A stretch of 64,000 bases of DNA from Deinococcus sp. QL22 (GCF_023370075.1 NZ_CP097150.1:1-64000); one strand, 5' to 3'. Shown: positions 8,890-18,959, counted from the stretch's first letter. Numbers and translations: made by a program. Notes: generated from the sequence alone by a model not told the origin.

Positions 8890-9169
8890 TCCTGCACCCG
8901 GCCAGCGGCCCACACCTGCCGCACCCGGCATGTGCGGTACCGGTGAATCACGGGCACCTGGCAAACAACGTACCCGAGCACTTCCAGACCGCGTACCAGC
9001 AGCCGAGCATACTGAGGACTCACTTCCAGCGCGACGGCGATCTGCTTCAGGCTCAGCGTGGAGACGTCTTCAAACAGGGCCAAGGCCCGGCGGCCCGGCA
9101 TTCGAGCGGCGGCAACTGAGTGCGCTCAGGGACAGGCCTGGACGCCACGGGAGAGGCAATCGCCGTCAC
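8886..9169 (-). pseudogene. Winged-helix gene, probably frameshifted near its N-terminus
   Basis: Residues encoded at 9101-8886 form a helix-turn-helix (LSLKQIAVALEVSPQYARLL followed by VRGLEVLGYVV). The ATG at 9101 has no ribosome-binding site. In a different frame, a GTG at 9169 overlaps the previous stop as GTGA, follows AGGTGG, and encodes a plausible N-terminus (TAIASPVASRPVPERTQLPP) up to about 9100. A single frameshift there would join the two. A third possibility is ATG 9194 with a strong GGGAGG site, in frame with the helix-turn-helix but stopped after 22 codons. Confidence 0.5.
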
Positions 9170-9371
9170 GCGCCCACCTTGAGCAGTTCGTCATCCTTGT
9201 TCCTCCCGCACAGGACGTGTGCGTTCTCGCCTGAGACGAACGCGCTAGCGTAGGCCACATGTTTTCCACCACCCGCATCACCTTCCCCAAGGGACCAAAC
9301 GTCAGCCTGCCCTGCTCTCAAGTTTGCCGTTGAAGTGGTGAACAATTGGAACTGACCCCCGAAGGCTGACG

Positions 9372-9415
<44 letters not shown>

Positions 9416-9422
9416 TCTGTTT

Positions 9423-10619
9423 GTGAAGACTGAAAATATCGCCGGGGACGCCTCCCGACTGTACCAAGCGATCCTGCCCCACCTCCACCCCGCCCTATGG
9501 AACGACGTCCGCAACACCCGTACGCTGGCGTGGATGGTCAGTGGCCTGGTGCTGTCCCAGAGCGTCTCCATCCCCTCCTGGCTGCCGCACATTCACTCCC
9601 AGGCCACAGTCGCTCAGAGTACCGAACGTCGCTGCCGACGGTGGCTGGAGAATCCAGCCATCGACCCTGGCAGCGTGTATGGCCCCCTCATCACCCGAGC
9701 CCTGCGGGAGTGGGGCCCGCATTCCCTGACGCTGGCACTGGACACCAGCATCCTGTTCGGACGCTTCTGTCTGATCCGGGTGGCCGTCCTCTACCGGGGA
9801 CGAGCGGTACCGCTCGTCTCCCGCATCCTTGAGCATGCCAGCGCTCAGGTCAGTACCGAACAACTCCTGCCTGTCCTCGCCGAGGTCAAAGGCTTGCTGG
9901 ATTTCCTCGGGCTGCACGATGTTCGGCTCCTGGCGGATCGGGGCTTTTGCGACACGGCACTGATGGGCTGGCTGCGGGTTTGTGGCTGGCACTTCCGCAT
10001 CCGCATCAAATCGAGCCTGATTCTGGCCGCTCCAGACGGGCAACGGGTCTGCACCATCGGGGAAATCAAACTCGCAGCGCGCGAAACGCGCTGCTTCCAC
10101 AACGTCACCATCACCGGACACCGATTTGGGCCGGTGCATGTCGCTCTGGGCCGTCCGACGGACGGCCCAGAGCAGTGGCAGGTCGTCAGTGATGAACCGA
10201 CGAGTCTTGGAACGTTTGCTGAATACGGCGAGCGTTTCCAAATCGAGGAAGGATTCCTGGATGACAAGAGCGGCCTCTTCGGTCTGGAAGACTCCAAACT
10301 GCGTGATGCCGCCAGTCTCGAACGCCTGATCCTGGTGATCTCCGTGGCCACGCTCTTGCTCGTCTCCGAAGGACTCCAGATCGTGCAGCAGGGTGTTCGC
10401 AGAACCATCGATCCCCATTGGAACCGCGCCCTGAGCTATTTGAAGCTTGGTTTACGCGGCCTCCTCTTCGCGCTGAGCCGGGGTCGGGCAGTACTCAACC
10501 GGCTGACCCTTCAGGGTGGCGCCGATCCGGCGTCTCCCGGACGTCGCAACAAATCGCAAGTCAGCCCTATGGACGCTGTGGAAGGCGGCTGGGTGATCAG
10601 ATTTCGCTCTCCCTCATAA
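9423..10619 (+). CDS. IS4-family DDE transposase
   Basis: 398 residues starting at GTG 9423. Cuts and joins the element ends. Catalytic residues are visible as [10 protein letters not shown] (first Asp, near residue 105), [10 protein letters not shown] (second Asp, near residue 165) and [15 protein letters not shown] (Glu, near residue 270), the last resembling the IS4 YREK region. It fills nearly the whole element and ends 20 nt before the right end. No frameshift or internal stop, so it may be active. There is no strong ribosome-binding site, consistent with low expression. Confidence 0.93.
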   Translation: MKTENIAGDASRLYQAILPHLHPALWNDVRNTRTLAWMVSGLVLSQSVSIPSWLPHIHSQATVAQSTERRCRRWLENPAIDPGSVYGPLITRALREWGPHSLTLALDTSILFGRFCLIRVAVLYRGRAVPLVSRILEHASAQVSTEQLLPVLAEVKGLLDFLGLHDVRLLADRGFCDTALMGWLRVCGWHFRIRIKSSLILAAPDGQRVCTIGEIKLAARETRCFHNVTITGHRFGPVHVALGRPTDGPEQWQVVSDEPTSLGTFAEYGERFQIEEGFLDDKSGLFGLEDSKLRDAASLERLILVISVATLLLVSEGLQIVQQGVRRTIDPHWNRALSYLKLGLRGLLFALSRGRAVLNRLTLQGGADPASPGRRNKSQVSPMDAVEGGWVIRFRSPS

Positions 10620-10939
10620 ATTGTGTCAGGCCGTCAGCCCCCGAAGGACAACACCTTCAAGTCAACTTCGATCACTTCGATGCCCTCTCCATCGTTAACG
10701 CAACGGCCACACAACCCGAAGACTGGGAGATTCGCGGCTTGATCGCCGTGGACTCGTGGCCCTTCGCCAACGCCCTGAGAGAAGCCGTGATCGACGGAAA
10801 CGTCCGTCGATTCGGGAGCGTCTTTGACGGCGTGTGGTACCAAGCGGCACCTATTGCTCTGCACTTCACCCCCCATCTTGGGGAATACGTGGTCGTGGGC
10901 CTCTACCGATAGAGACTTCATCCCGCCTCCCCTGCACGC

Positions 10940-11071
10940 TCACAGCACCCGCCTCACGCGCCCGGATGCTTGGGCACGTGTACAGGGGGAGGGGGTTTGA
11001 GGCTTGGGACAGCGGGCACACCGGCCGGGGCGAGTCAAGACTTCAACTTGGCAACAGTCGCACAGGATCAT
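10940..11071 (-). CDS. 43-residue zinc-ribbon-like microprotein
   Basis: Begins MILCDCCQVEVL and contains a CxxC-type pair (residues 4-7) and a second pair CARC (18-21), plus Cys30, so a zinc knuckle is likely. The ATG (11071) has a near-ideal GGAGG seven bases upstream and overlaps the preceding ORF stop as ATGA. Both features make this short gene credible despite its size. It lies in the minus-strand cluster just ahead of the IS-split ORF. Function unknown; DNA or RNA binding is a guess. Confidence 0.55.
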   Translation of the reverse strand: MILCDCCQVEVLTRPGRCARCPKPQTPSPCTRAQASGRVRRVL

Positions 11072-11169
11072 TCTTGGGCCTCCAGAGTGCGGATGCGCTG
11101 CACTTCGACCTGACGCAGCAGGCTCAGGGCGCTAGGTCGATCAGGGTTTGCAGGCCGCGCGGGTGTCAT
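11068..11169 (-). CDS. 33-residue ORF coupled to the zinc-ribbon microprotein
   Basis: ATG 11169 to a stop overlapping the next ATG (ATGA). The product is Pro/Arg-rich at the start, then an amphipathic helix (LSLLRQVEVQRIRTLEAQE). The start has only a weak GAGTGG upstream. Plausible as part of the chain, but its small size limits certainty. Confidence 0.35.
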   Translation of the reverse strand: MTPARPANPDRPSALSLLRQVEVQRIRTLEAQE

Positions 11170-11190
11170 GCCACTCGCATAACTCAACGC

Positions 11191-11546
11191 TCACGGGGTC
11201 TCCTGGAAGGGCATGGGTTGAGGGCGGCGCAACACCGGCAATTTAAGGTCACGCTGCCGGGCGTTCCAGCGCTCAAAGGTAGCGAGGGCCTCGGCATGGG
11301 GCTGGGCATGTTCGGGCGTTGCGGGGACAAGCTGAGGCTGGGCTGGGCGGTGGGGACACCCGAACCAGCCCGCTCCCGCCTCCTCAGACTGCTTTTGGGG
11401 CTGATGCCCACCGCCCTGCTCGCCCTGCTGACGACCGGCGGCCTGTTGGAACAGAGAACGGCGTCTCTACGGGACTGATCTTCGTGGTACTCCCTGCGCT
11501 GCTCGGGCTGGGCTGGATGTGGTTCAAATCCGGATGGCTGGCGCAC
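11191..11546 (-). pseudogene. Gln/Pro-rich unknown gene with a frameshift
   Basis: A minus-strand frame from GTG 11546 (about 30 codons, Gln/Glu-rich) is lost near 11460. Another frame continues as a Gln/Gly-rich stretch and then a well-formed C-terminus (ATFERWNARQRDLKLPVLRR) to a stop at 11191. The distance is not a multiple of three, so one indel separates the halves. The opposing strand shows two hydrophobic stretches, which I take as antisense shadows. Probably the first gene of the minus-strand cluster. Confidence 0.35.
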
Positions 11547-12379
11547 TAGCGACGGTCTGGGCCCGCCGGCCCACTGGACGGAACCGTCAGCGCCACACCG
11601 GAGCCCTGAAAGCGGGGTTGAGTCGGTGGGCCAAGCGTCTCACGTCACCGTTGGCCGTTCGCCTGCGCCTCTTTACTCCTCCCGCTGGTGCGGGGAACCC
11701 AAACGCCATCCATTCGCACTCCACCGACCATGAACACTTTTTCCAGAGAAGCTCTTATGGGTATTCCGTTGACTTCTCGGAACGATCTGTCCTAGACGAG
11801 GTTTCGCAGTCTGGTGGCGGTTTATTGTAGGAATAATAGTTATAGAGGATCTCGTTCCTCGTACACTTCCACCCCATCGGGTGAGTCCACTCAGCAAGTA
11901 AAAGAGTCACCAGTGAGCGTGATTCCACCGAATGAGCAGCCACACCGGAATACCGGTTACCCCGCTCCAGCCCACGCCTCTGCCAAATGCTGCGGAACGG
12001 GAGACGGCAGGGACGGGCTAGGCCAGAACAGAGCTTCTTTCGCGAAAAACTCGGTGAGATTGAGATAACGTAGATATTATTTGAGTAATAAAGAGAATTT
12101 GGATTTGGAATCGAGCCTCTTTCTTCTCCTTACAGTGCAACTAGGACGGAGCTGATGCCTCGGCTCGAGCACGGCATGAAACCCGTGAGGGATTGCATGA
12201 CGATAAGGAAACTCCCCTTACTTAGACCTAAGGCTTGTGCAGGTGTCTAGATCGTTACTCCGCAAATAAGATTCTATAGCGGAAACCTTTCCGTGCTCCC
12301 CCGTCATCACCCTTTGTCCTCCTCTCCCCCATTACCACGTACCGTGTTTCGAATCATCTCCACAAAGCCGCAATAGTCC
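11547..12379. other. Long non-coding stretch upstream of HU
   Basis: No ORF here is convincing on either strand. From about 11820 the sequence becomes much more AT-rich than its surroundings, especially 12060-12120. Segments at 12170-12300 contain several short inverted repeats but no recognisable RNA family. It probably contains regulatory DNA, or is imported or decayed sequence. Confidence 0.3.
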
Positions 12380-12415
12380 TTGCTTTTAAGTGTCCCAGCC
12401 GTCACACTCTCGCCA
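12380..12415 (+). promoter_or_regulatory. Probable leaderless promoter of the HU gene
   Basis: TTGCTT (12380-12385) and CACACT (12403-12408) are spaced 17 bp. The ATG begins six bases after the -10 box, about where transcription should start. No ribosome-binding site is present, so a leaderless mRNA is inferred, as is common in Deinococcus. Confidence 0.5.
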
Positions 12416-12774
12416 TGACGAAAAAAGCAGCCAAAGCCCCAGCAAAAAAGCCCACTGCCAAAGCAGCCCCTGCTGCTCAGGCCGCACCTACCGAGAGCAA
12501 TAAGGTCGGCAAGGCTCAACTCGTCGATCTGATGGCCGACCAGACCACGCTGACCAAGAAGCAGAGTGACGAAGTCTTCAGCGGCATGCTTAACCTCATC
12601 GTGGACGCCCTCAAGGGTGGGAAGACGGTCGGCCTGCCCGGCCTGGGCACGCTGAGTGTCAAAGCCACGTCCGCCCGCACGGGCGTACGCCCCGGCACCA
12701 GCGAGAAAATTCAGATCCCCGCCGGGAAGAAAGTCGCCTTCAAAGTCGCCACTACTCTCAAAAGCAGTCTCTAA
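12415..12774 (+). CDS. hup: HU-family nucleoid DNA-binding protein
   Basis: Histone-like protein that bends and compacts DNA. Residues 30-119 are the HU fold: a helical dimerisation part ([20 protein letters not shown]), then [18 protein letters not shown] and the arm region with [19 protein letters not shown]. Residues 1-28 are a Lys/Ala/Pro extension, like the tails on Deinococcus HU, likely adding DNA contacts. Single gene under an apparent leaderless promoter. A copy on an accessory replicon could be additional to a chromosomal one. Confidence 0.95.
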   Translation: MTKKAAKAPAKKPTAKAAPAAQAAPTESNKVGKAQLVDLMADQTTLTKKQSDEVFSGMLNLIVDALKGGKTVGLPGLGTLSVKATSARTGVRPGTSEKIQIPAGKKVAFKVATTLKSSL

Positions 12775-12863
12775 CCCCAACACATAGGCGGGGCCTGTGG
12801 CACCCAAACAATCGACAGGCTTCACATCTATGACTTGGCCCCATCACGCCACAGGAGACAGAC

Positions 12864-13064
12864 ATGGCATTCAACATCGGAGACCACGTGAAGTGGAACA
12901 GTCATGGCGGTGAGGCACACGGCACAATCGTGCGCGTGGCCCATACGGACGGCGAAGTGAACGGATTCCACTACCGGGCGAGTCCGGAAGATCCCCGGTA
13001 CATCGTCGAGCTGGAGGACGGCAAGCAAGCCGCGCATACCGAAGCGGCCCTCTCAAAAACTTGA
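12864..13064 (+). CDS. DUF2945 (HVA1-like) small protein
   Basis: 66 residues matching the DUF2945 pattern: FNIGDHVKWNSHGGEAHG at the start, a central turn, then DPRYIVELEDGKQAAHTEAAL. The family is a small SH3/Tudor-like beta barrel of unknown role. AGGAG lies seven bases before the ATG. It stands alone between HU and a strong terminator. Confidence 0.85.
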   Translation: MAFNIGDHVKWNSHGGEAHGTIVRVAHTDGEVNGFHYRASPEDPRYIVELEDGKQAAHTEAALSKT

Positions 13065-13083
13065 TTCAGCACTGAGCCCGCAG

Positions 13084-13111
13084 CCCCCGCAAACGCGGGG
13101 GTATTTCTTTT
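13084..13111 (+). terminator. Rho-independent terminator after the DUF2945 gene
   Basis: CCCCCGC (13084-13090), loop AAAC, GCGGGGG (13095-13101), then the T-rich tail TATTTCTTTT. A textbook intrinsic terminator 20 nt past the stop. Confidence 0.92.
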
Positions 13112-13299
13112 CCAACTGACGCTGGGGATCCCACTGTCCCGCAGTCCAAGATCGGTTCTGGCCAGCCTGAGGGTGTTTCAGAACAGACAGAACAGTCATG
13201 TTCACCGGCTGGTCGCAGAGGGTCATGAGCGATGTTGCCCTTCAGCGTGGTTCAGGTCTAGGATTGCCAGTTCGCCTTCGCATGGGAAGCTGCCTTGTT

Positions 13300-13724
13300 C
13301 TCAGCTTCAGCCCTGGCGTTGGCTCAGCAACACACGAAGAGAGGAGGCCGGCGATCAGGGAGTGACCTTGTTGGTGGAAAATATCTACAACCTGAGTCCC
13401 CTGCCTCTTTTGGCATGGTTGCAGTCATTTGATACTCCACAGGTGTGCCTGAGCGTTGATGTGGGCCACGCCCACCTGATGACCCAGCGCGGTGGTTCAG
13501 CGCCTCAGGTCTGGCTCAATCAAGCTAGCGCCCTACTGGGCCATGTTCACCTATGCGACAACGACTGCACTAGTGATCAGCACCTCACTCCCGGTGAGGG
13601 AACCATTCACTGGCCTGAGGTTCTACGGAGCTTGCAGCATGTTCCTGCGGAGGCCTGGCTGGCAGCAGAGGTCAAGCCAGCGACGCTTCCCAGTGCGAGG
13701 GGGTGGATCGGATCGCTGAGCTGA
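13300..13724 (+). pseudogene. Truncated sugar isomerase/epimerase-like TIM-barrel gene
   Basis: From about 13359 the frame encodes a xylose-isomerase-like barrel half: VTLLVENIYNLS, then CLSVDVGHAHL, LLGHVHLCDNDC and GEGTIHWPEVL, with the metal-binding Glu, Asp-x-Gly-His and His positions of the AP-endonuclease-2 superfamily. The N-terminal half is missing. Just upstream, a different frame gives LALAQQH, typical of the segment preceding it, so a frameshift plus truncation is likely. It overlaps the next gene by about 20 nt. Confidence 0.65.
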
Positions 13725-14266
13725 ACCTGGCCAACGGGTTGAAGCAGGGGGCCCTGCGGCTTGGACACACTGAGTTTCTCAGTGGGGGACATGCGGACGG
13801 CTGGGTCGAAAAGGGCGCACTCTTCAGCGTTCCGCAGCTGCTGGAGCAGGTGGCCTCCGCTCAAGCCCATCACATCGGGGCGGCCTTTCCGGAAGCGACC
13901 CTGCTGGTCGGCGCACCAGCCTGCGGGGCCGTCTTGGCGTCGTTCGTGGCCCGGCATCTGCAGTTGCCCGTGGCCTATATGCTGACTGATGGTTCACTCC
14001 GGTGGCACCGGATGCATGTGCCAACGGCGGGTCAACACGCAGTCGACGTGGATGACCTGATTTGTACCGGTGAGGGCGCGCGCGAGATCGTTCAGTACCT
14101 GAACCAAGAAGGCCACCATGTTCTGGGCATCAGTTGTTGGCTGAGCCGAGTGCCCTTGGACAGCCTCATCACGCTGGAACCCCCGCCTTTCCAGACATAT
14201 ACCGTGGGCGAGTGCCCCTTGTGCCAGGCCGGGCAGCTTCTGACCTATGCTGGGGTGTGGGAGTGA
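13703..14266 (+). CDS. Phosphoribosyltransferase (PyrE-like)
   Basis: 187 residues with a type I PRTase fold. The PRPP-binding loop is visible as VDVDDLICTGEGARE (residues 115-129), and the N-terminal hood region GHTEFLSGGHADGWVEKG resembles orotate PRTases, which transfer phosphoribose to a base. The C-terminus has a CPLCQAG pair. The GTG at 13703 is the annotated start but its ribosome-binding site is poor. It follows a sugar-isomerase remnant, so a salvage or modified-nucleoside role is possible. Substrate uncertain. Confidence 0.75.
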   Translation: MDRIAELNLANGLKQGALRLGHTEFLSGGHADGWVEKGALFSVPQLLEQVASAQAHHIGAAFPEATLLVGAPACGAVLASFVARHLQLPVAYMLTDGSLRWHRMHVPTAGQHAVDVDDLICTGEGAREIVQYLNQEGHHVLGISCWLSRVPLDSLITLEPPPFQTYTVGECPLCQAGQLLTYAGVWE

Positions 14267-14285
14267 CCCGTTTGACTTCTGGGAC

Positions 14286-15046
14286 GGATTGTGTTGCCTT
14301 AACTTGGCCCGCAGCAGATGGAGGGCAGGGGTAGCCTGAAGTTCAGGCTACCCCTGCCGCGACCACGTCTGGAACGCTCGCTCTTGATGGGTTCGTCTGG
14401 TAGTGGCGGACACGCCCCTTCGGGCGTGATGGTGAAGGTGCTCCATTCGGGCGTGCAGATTCAGAAACTCCTGCGCTCGTTTCTCCCACCCCAGCCCCTG
14501 GGGTTGTCGTTCCTAACACCGTATAGGTCGGAAAGCGTTGTTTAATCAGGTTGATGCATCGTGCTGAAGAGACCACGTCCCGATGGTCGAACTAGATCAG
14601 GCGCGGGAGCTCTTGGTTTGAATTGACGTAGCTCCGTAGTTGAGCGGTGTGAATGACCTCTAGAACGTCGTATTCGCCCAAAAGTCTGGTGAGGAACGTC
14701 TTCGCGACGTCAGTATCGCGGTGGCATTGAATTAAGGTTCCCTGCAAAGCCGTGCTCGTCAACCGCGCGCCAAAGCAAGTGTCTGACTCCGTCCACCGTG
14801 GTACAGACCTCGTCCAGGTGACGCAATTGCTGAGCAAAGAGGGACCCAAATTTGACGCACCACTCGTGTACCATCTCGTGGCTAACGTCAATAGCGCGCC
14901 CGTGGAGCGATTCCTGGACGTCCCGGTCGCTCAGCGGAAAGCGATGGGAGAGCCAAACTGCGTCCCCGATGATGGGCATCGGGAAACGGTGGCGGTCGGG
15001 CTTGGCGTCGGTCAGCGTACCCCGGTTCCGTTAAGGCAGCACAACC
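14286..15046 (-). mobile_element. Decayed IS6-family element, copy A
   Basis: Bounded by GGATTGTGTTGCCTTAAC (14286-14303) and, inverted, GTTAAGGCAGCACAACC (15030-15046), the end sequence shared with the other copies here. About 760 bp. No matching 8-bp target duplication is visible. The transposase on the minus strand is broken. A perfect palindrome at 14324-14358 spans its stop codon. Confidence 0.85.
14343..15018 (-). pseudogene. IS6 transposase pseudogene (copy A)
   Basis: The N-terminal part (about 14979-14710) reads MPIIGDAVWLSHRFPLSDRD, a helix-turn-helix, then DEVCTTVDGVRHLLWRAVDE with the first catalytic Asp. A second frame carries AKTFLTRLLGEYDVLEVIHT with the second Asp region; a third frame gives the C-terminus ending VVAAGVA. 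At least two frameshifts and a missing start make it inactive. Confidence 0.85.
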
Positions 15047-15298
15047 GTTTGAATACAGAGCTCGGGTGGCCTCACCAGACGTGTGCAAAACCAACTCAAG
15101 CCGGTTCTTATCCGACGTCAACCACAATTTGTCTGACAGTTTTCTTACAATAGGCAGAGAAGGTCGACCAGCTCACATACGAGCCTCCATACTGTCTTTA
15201 TCCTCCTAACAAACCTTTAACTTTGTAGTCGTTCCAACGCTCTCATGACCGACCATCCAAACGGGTGGTTGTCCGTCGCTGATCTGCCAGGAGATTCC

Positions 15299-17923
15299 AT
15301 GAACTCAACCAGACTGATCCGTCATAGTGCCCTCGCCCTGCTCTCCCTGACCCTGGCTGCCTGCGGCAGCCAGCAGACTCCCACCGGATTGGGCAGTTCT
15401 GCTCCATCGCTCACCACCCTGAGTCTGCCTGCGGCCAGCGACAACGAAACGGCCCGCGCCTGGTTTGTGGAATTTCGCGAACGTCCGACCAGCAAGGGCG
15501 GCAGCTCAGCCCAAATCGCCCAAGAGCGTCAGACCTTCCGGGCACAGGCCAAAGCCATGGGCATCAAGATGAAAGAGCGGCTCGAGTTCGGCCGATTGTG
15601 GAACGGGGTGTCGGTCGAGGTCGCTGCCGCCGATGTGGCCAAGCTGCGCGATCTGGATGGCGTCAAGGCTGTGTTTCCGGTCTTGAGCGTGCCCCGCCCC
15701 GACGTGGTGTTCAGCAACGATCCCGACATGGGCACCGCCATCGCCCAAACTGGTGCGGATGTAGCCCAAAACGAACTGGGTCTGACGGGCAAAGGCGTCA
15801 AAATCGCCATCATGGACACCGGCCTGGATCTCGACCACCCAGCGTTCGCGAACCGCCTCGTGGCCAGCTACGACTTCGTGGGCGACGCCTTCGACGGCGG
15901 CAACACCCCGGTGCCCGGTGCCGACACAGTGGATGACTGCGGCGGCCACGGCACGCACGTGGCGGGCATTGCAGCGGCCAGCGGAGCCGTCAAGGGCGTG
16001 GCCCCAGAAGCCTCGCTGGGTGTGTACCGGGTCTTCGGTTGTGCGGGCAGTACGCAGGCCGACATTATGGTCGCGGCCATGGAGCGGGCGCTGGCCGACG
16101 GCATGGACGTGCTGAACATGAGCATCGGCTCGTCCTTCAACTCGTGGGCCGAGTACCCCACCGCCGTCGCTGGCAGCAATCTGGTCGACGCTGGCGTGGT
16201 TGTGGCGGCTTCAATCGGCAACTCTGGTACAGGTGGCGTGTTCGCAGCGGGCGCTCCCGGCGTGGGCGAGAAAGTCATCGGTGTAGCGAATTTCATGAAC
16301 ACCCATGTCCTCCTGAATGAGTTTACGGTCTCGCCTGACGGCACCAAGATGGGCTACCAGAACTCGACCGGAGCCCCCGCCGCCCCGACCAGCGGCACCC
16401 TGCCGCTGGCGAAGACGGGCACGATCACAACCATCGACGATGCCTGCGCCCCGCTGGCGGCCAACTCTATGATCGGCAAGGCTGTGCTGATCCGGCGCGG
16501 CAGCTGCGCCTTCTATAACAAGGCCTTCAACGCTCAGCAGGCCGGGGCAGCCGCCGTGGTGATCTATAACAACGCCGCCGGACCGTTTGCCGGCACCGTG
16601 GCAGGTAGTCCCGCCATCACCATTCCGGTCGTCAGCATCTCGAATACGCTGGGCGCCCTGTTAGACAGCCGCATCGCCGCTGGTTCCACCTCCATGACCT
16701 GGACACCGGACAGCGGTAGTTACGCCAACCCCACTGGCAACCTGTTGGATGCCTCCAGCTCCTACGGCCTGGCCGCCGATCTGGCCTTGAAGCCCGACCT
16801 GGGCGCGCCCGGCGGACTGATCCGCTCAACTTACCCGCTGAGCTTAGAGGGCAGCGGCTACGCCACCTTGAGCGGCACTTCAATGGCCTCCCCGCATGTG
16901 GCCGGAGTCGCCGCCCTGGTGATCCAGGCCAAGCGCGCGGCCGGGCAGCCCATCGCCGCCGGTGACATGCGCGGCCTCCTGCAGAATACCGCCAGCCCCA
17001 AGCCTTGGAGCAGCGGCCCCACTGCCGGGTACATCGACTTCGTGCACCGCCAGGGTGCTGGCATGGTCAATGTCGTAAACGCCGTGGGCACCACTGCCAC
17101 GGTCAGCCCCAGCAAACTGTCGCTGGGCGAGAGTGCGGCAGCCACCACGCCGCAGACCCTGACCGTGACCAACCGCAGCAATGCGGCCGTCACCTACACG
17201 GTCACGCACGTCGGTGCCTTGAGCAGCGCCCCCGGAGCCCAGCGCTATTACACTCCGGTCACGCAGCTCCCCATCGGCAGCGCCAGCCTGAGCAGCAGCA
17301 CCGTGACCGTACCAGCGGGCGGCAGCGCCAGCATATCCGTGACCATCACGCCGAACGCCGCCGCGCCTGAGGCGACCGTATACGGCGGGTACGTCGTTTT
17401 CACGCCTCAGGGCAACGGTACCACCCTGCGCGTGCCCTACGCTGGCTTCAAGGGCGACTACCAAGGCCTGACCATTTTCACCGGCCTCAAGAACATGGCC
17501 AGACTGAACGCCGCCGGCACAGGCTACGAGCTGCTGAACACGCCCGCCACCTTCACCATGCAGGGCGCCGATGTGCCCTCTTTCCTGATGCACCTCGACC
17601 ACTTCGCCCGTACGCTCAAGATGGATGTCGTGGACGCCGTCACCGGCCAGCCCGTGCACTCGCAGTTCTTCAACGCCAGCACGGACGAGTTCCTGCCCCG
17701 CAACGCGACCTCCACCGGCTTCTTCGACTTCACCTGGGATGGTCAGGTCAGCTGGAGCCGGGGCTCCAACGGCGTCGGCAACACGCACGACAAGCGCAAG
17801 CCCGTGCCCAACGGCAAGTACATTGTGAAGGTCAGCGCCCTCAAGGCCCTGGGCGACGCCAGCAACCCCGCGCACGTGGAGAGCTGGAGTTCGCCGGTCA
17901 TCACGGTCAACGCCCCCAAGTAG
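15299..17923 (+). CDS. Secreted subtilisin-like serine peptidase (S8), lipoprotein
   Basis: 874 residues from ATG 15299, which has AGGAG seven bases upstream and is preferred over an in-frame ATG 54 nt earlier. The signal peptide ends in a lipobox (LTLAACGS), so it is probably lipid-anchored after export. Domain order: inhibitor-like propeptide (about 45-130), then catalytic Asp in IMDTGLDLDHP, His in GGHGTHVAG, a protease-associated domain (about 370-470), Ser in LSGTSMASPHVAG, and C-terminal Fn3-like beta domains. The architecture resembles Vpr or lactocepin types. It stands alone between two IS6 remnants and should provide peptides from outside. Confidence 0.95.
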   Translation: MNSTRLIRHSALALLSLTLAACGSQQTPTGLGSSAPSLTTLSLPAASDNETARAWFVEFRERPTSKGGSSAQIAQERQTFRAQAKAMGIKMKERLEFGRLWNGVSVEVAAADVAKLRDLDGVKAVFPVLSVPRPDVVFSNDPDMGTAIAQTGADVAQNELGLTGKGVKIAIMDTGLDLDHPAFANRLVASYDFVGDAFDGGNTPVPGADTVDDCGGHGTHVAGIAAASGAVKGVAPEASLGVYRVFGCAGSTQADIMVAAMERALADGMDVLNMSIGSSFNSWAEYPTAVAGSNLVDAGVVVAASIGNSGTGGVFAAGAPGVGEKVIGVANFMNTHVLLNEFTVSPDGTKMGYQNSTGAPAAPTSGTLPLAKTGTITTIDDACAPLAANSMIGKAVLIRRGSCAFYNKAFNAQQAGAAAVVIYNNAAGPFAGTVAGSPAITIPVVSISNTLGALLDSRIAAGSTSMTWTPDSGSYANPTGNLLDASSSYGLAADLALKPDLGAPGGLIRSTYPLSLEGSGYATLSGTSMASPHVAGVAALVIQAKRAAGQPIAAGDMRGLLQNTASPKPWSSGPTAGYIDFVHRQGAGMVNVVNAVGTTATVSPSKLSLGESAAATTPQTLTVTNRSNAAVTYTVTHVGALSSAPGAQRYYTPVTQLPIGSASLSSSTVTVPAGGSASISVTITPNAAAPEATVYGGYVVFTPQGNGTTLRVPYAGFKGDYQGLTIFTGLKNMARLNAAGTGYELLNTPATFTMQGADVPSFLMHLDHFARTLKMDVVDAVTGQPVHSQFFNASTDEFLPRNATSTGFFDFTWDGQVSWSRGSNGVGNTHDKRKPVPNGKYIVKVSALKALGDASNPAHVESWSSPVITVNAPK

Positions 17924-17982
17924 TCATCCCGCAGTACCAGCCAGCCTCTGAACATTCGGAGGCTGATTTCGTCTGCACCCTT

Positions 17983-18756
17983 GGTTGTGTTGCCTTCACG
18001 CGGTTGGGGTCAGGTGACCGTCCGTGAACGACGTCAAACCTCACCGCCACCGATTCAAGGTGAGCGTCATCGGGGACGCCCTTTGGTTGTCCCACTGCTT
18101 TCCGTTGAGCGACCGGGACGTCCATGAATTGCTTCACCAGCGCGGCATAGAGGTGAGCCATGAGACCTTACGCGAATGGTGCATCCCATTCAGCTCTCTT
18201 CGCTCAGGACCTGCCTCACCCCGAACTCCGGCGGGGTTCGGGGTGGCATTTGATTCAGGTCTACACCACGGTGGACGGCAGCGGACACGGGCGCTGGAGA
18301 GCGGTGGATGAGGACGGGGTTGTGCAGGGCATCTTGCTTGGGCGGGACCGAGACCGAGGAGCCGCGAAGACCTTCCTGACCAAGCTGTTCAGTGAAGATG
18401 ACGTCCCAGGGGTCATCCACACCGGGTCAGCTCCGGAGTGACCGAGCAGCCATCCGGAAACTCCCGAGCGTGAGGGGCGTCGATCACCGGCTGGTGATCG
18501 CCCCAGCACGCGGCAACAACCGAATCGAATACTCACACCGACCCACACGGCGCCAAGAGCGAGGTCAACAGGGGATGGGGCGGAAGAAACGCGCGCAGGA
18601 GGTGTTGAAGCTGCACGCCCGAGTGGCAAACCTTCATCACCACCCCCGAAGGGGCGTTGCCGCGACACACAGACGAAGCACTCAACAACACGCGTTCCAG
18701 ACGTGGTCAATGCTCTCGGCAGGGGTAGCCTGAACTTCAGGCCACCCTTGCCCTCC
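17983..18756 (+). mobile_element. Decayed IS6-family element, copy B
   Basis: Left end GGTTGTGTTGCCTTCAC at 17983-17999. The transposase frames follow: N-terminus near 18024 (HRHRFKVSVIGDALWLSH), middle (WRAVDEDGVVQGILLGRDRD near 18300), C-terminus ending at the AGVA-stop within the hairpin near 18718-18752. Several frameshifts disrupt it. The right terminal repeat is not visible, so this end was lost. Confidence 0.82.
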
Positions 18757-18866
18757 GCGTGGAGGATGGAAGAATACTTTCATATACAAATTTGTAAGTA
18801 TTTGATCTTGTCTGCTTCCTCCCGCTCCACCTCATTTCAAGCTGACACACAGCCGCAAACGCATGG

Positions 18867-18910
18867 CTGTCATCTCGTCGAACGAACAACTAATATGTTA
18901 ACCTAAACAT
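18867..18910 (+). promoter_or_regulatory. Promoter and operator candidate for the DeoR-GMC-SIS operon
   Basis: TAATAT (18891-18896) is a good -10 box with CTGTCA (18867-18872) upstream at 18 bp. Overlapping it is the inverted repeat ATGTTAACCTAAACAT (18895-18910), arms ATGTT/AACAT. A repressor bound there would block RNA polymerase. The DeoR protein encoded next is the obvious candidate. Confidence 0.5.
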
Positions 18911-18959
18911 ACATCTTGTTTAAGGTAGGCACACTCACGTGCCGAGGAGGAGGTCATTC

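Noticed and set aside
11319..11549. Plus-strand ORF ending in two hydrophobic helix-like stretches
   Set aside because: Needs a frameshift between the two helices, has no ribosome-binding site, and lies opposite a more protein-like Gln/Pro-rich minus-strand frame.
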